64,000 bases of DNA. Origin: Lichenostomus cassidix. Taxonomy: Eukaryota > Chordata > Aves > Passeriformes > Meliphagidae. The stretch covers positions 46,498,077-46,562,076 of the forward strand of contig CM039211.1 in assembly GCA_008360975.2 (NCBI GenBank). Direction: 5' to 3'. The notes under the pieces are model-generated. The model was not told where the DNA came from. It saw only the letters and a list, made by a program, of their open reading frames with translations, and made no database searches. Of the stretch, positions 63,201 to 64,000 are shown piece after piece. The stretch's first letter is position 1, and each line of letters starts with the position of its first letter. Position numbers and translations under genes: made by a program.

Positions 63201-64000
63201 TCAGAGTATGAAAGTCACAGAAACTGATGCAAATTATTGTGCCCAATAAATTAGACATTTTGAATTATGCATTGAGTCTAGTACAACATTAATACTAGTA
63301 TTTGAACTAAATTCAGGAGGACTGTATATGTGGTGGTAAAATCTCATTAGGCTTTGTCTGAGGCGCTAAGGTGAGCTATGGTTTTAATTTTTATATTTCA
63401 TATTATTATATTCACTCTATGAAATAATTATTCATTATATTTTCAGATTAAAAATTTATCTAATCAACCCAGAGCAAAGAAACAAATAATTGGCCATAAT
63501 GTAATCATGGCATCCAGGTTGTGCCTAATCAATATGCTACTTACTTTTTACTTTTCTCCCAGTAAATGTTTAGCAAGAGTCACAGCAACAATTTTTGCTA
63601 TCAGATAAAAAGACATTAAATAAATAAGTAATGCCTGAATTGACAATTTCTTCTCCTTGTAGGAATGAATTAGATACTGGATTAGTTTTCAGTTTTAAAT
63701 GTGGGGACTCACTGAACCACATCTCTGTGAAGAAGTATGGCTCCATGTTCACAGATCCATGCTCTAGTAATTTAAAAGTAATCAGTAATCTCTTGCATCT
63801 CTGAGAAAGTAATCAGTGACATGTAGGAGATTATTGTTAGAATCCAGTGACTGGTGCTAGATTGATTTTTTTTTTTTTATCCCTCCCCTCAGTTTTGACA
63901 GCTCTGCTTAATGACTGACAGTAAATGGGGTTTGTGCTGTGTCAGGTGTTCAGGAAAGGGCTCTGGCAAGGAAGATTTGGCTTATCACATTGCAACTGAA
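57230..64000. other. Unique AT-rich noncoding DNA
   Basis: About 6.8 kb with no recognisable gene, RNA or transposon. Frames such as 60126-60509 plus and 60528-60860 minus have no domain. A 14-T run occurs near 63867. Confidence 0.55.

Noticed and set aside
1..64000. Search for CRISPR arrays, tRNA/rRNA genes, bacterial operons or phage genes
   Set aside because: None seen. Composition, CR1 and ERV content show vertebrate nuclear DNA, and the direct repeats present are microsatellites, LTR repeats or the pairs listed.

Overview
This looks like vertebrate, most likely avian, nuclear DNA: AT-rich and intergenic or intronic. I recognise no protein-coding gene, RNA gene, CRISPR array or operon. 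The bird assignment rests on the repeats. There are four 5'-truncated CR1 non-LTR retrotransposon copies, three ending in the ATTCTATG-like 3' tail and all with recognisable CR1 3' sequence. There is also a solo LTR that I recognise as the common avian ERVL-type LTR, plus several other ERV LTRs. A songbird is plausible but is only an inference from the LTR families.

Layout. 1-149 is a (GAAG)n microsatellite. 1568-2405 is a minus-strand CR1 with a broken reverse-transcriptase (RT) ORF. 2.4-23.8 kb is mostly unique AT-rich DNA with poly-A/T runs, two strong hairpins (7.1 and 17.5 kb) and a GC-richer LTR-like block at 15.4-16.7 kb. 23778-24200 is the 3' end of a plus-strand CR1. 24.2-34.9 kb is unique apart from a 265-bp T/G-rich tract near 29.7 kb. 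34.9-35.4 kb is a probable minus-strand LTR.

38.6-45.7 kb is an ERV-rich island. It holds an ERVL-type solo LTR (38620-39202), an ERV1-like solo LTR with a perfect 4-bp target-site duplication (41104-41708), an unassigned LTR-like block (43174-44234), and an LTR pair at 44420-45656 interrupted by exactly 500 Ns. A perfect 5-bp target-site duplication (TGGGT) flanks that pair, so the unsequenced gap probably hides the interior of one provirus.

50650-51973 is the longest CR1 copy, with a recognisable but frameshifted RT domain. 55.9-56.64 kb is LTR-like and directly abuts another CR1 (56646-57229). 57.2-64 kb is unique AT-rich DNA.

No genes work together here. The window is a gene desert or part of a very large intron, shaped by retroelement insertion and decay. 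All open frames longer than about 100 codons are chance frames or lie inside repeats. I found no convincing new biological system. The observations most worth following up are the hidden provirus, the U3 tandem repeat that differs between its LTRs, a diverged duplicate flanking the ERV1 LTR, and several perfect inverted repeats.
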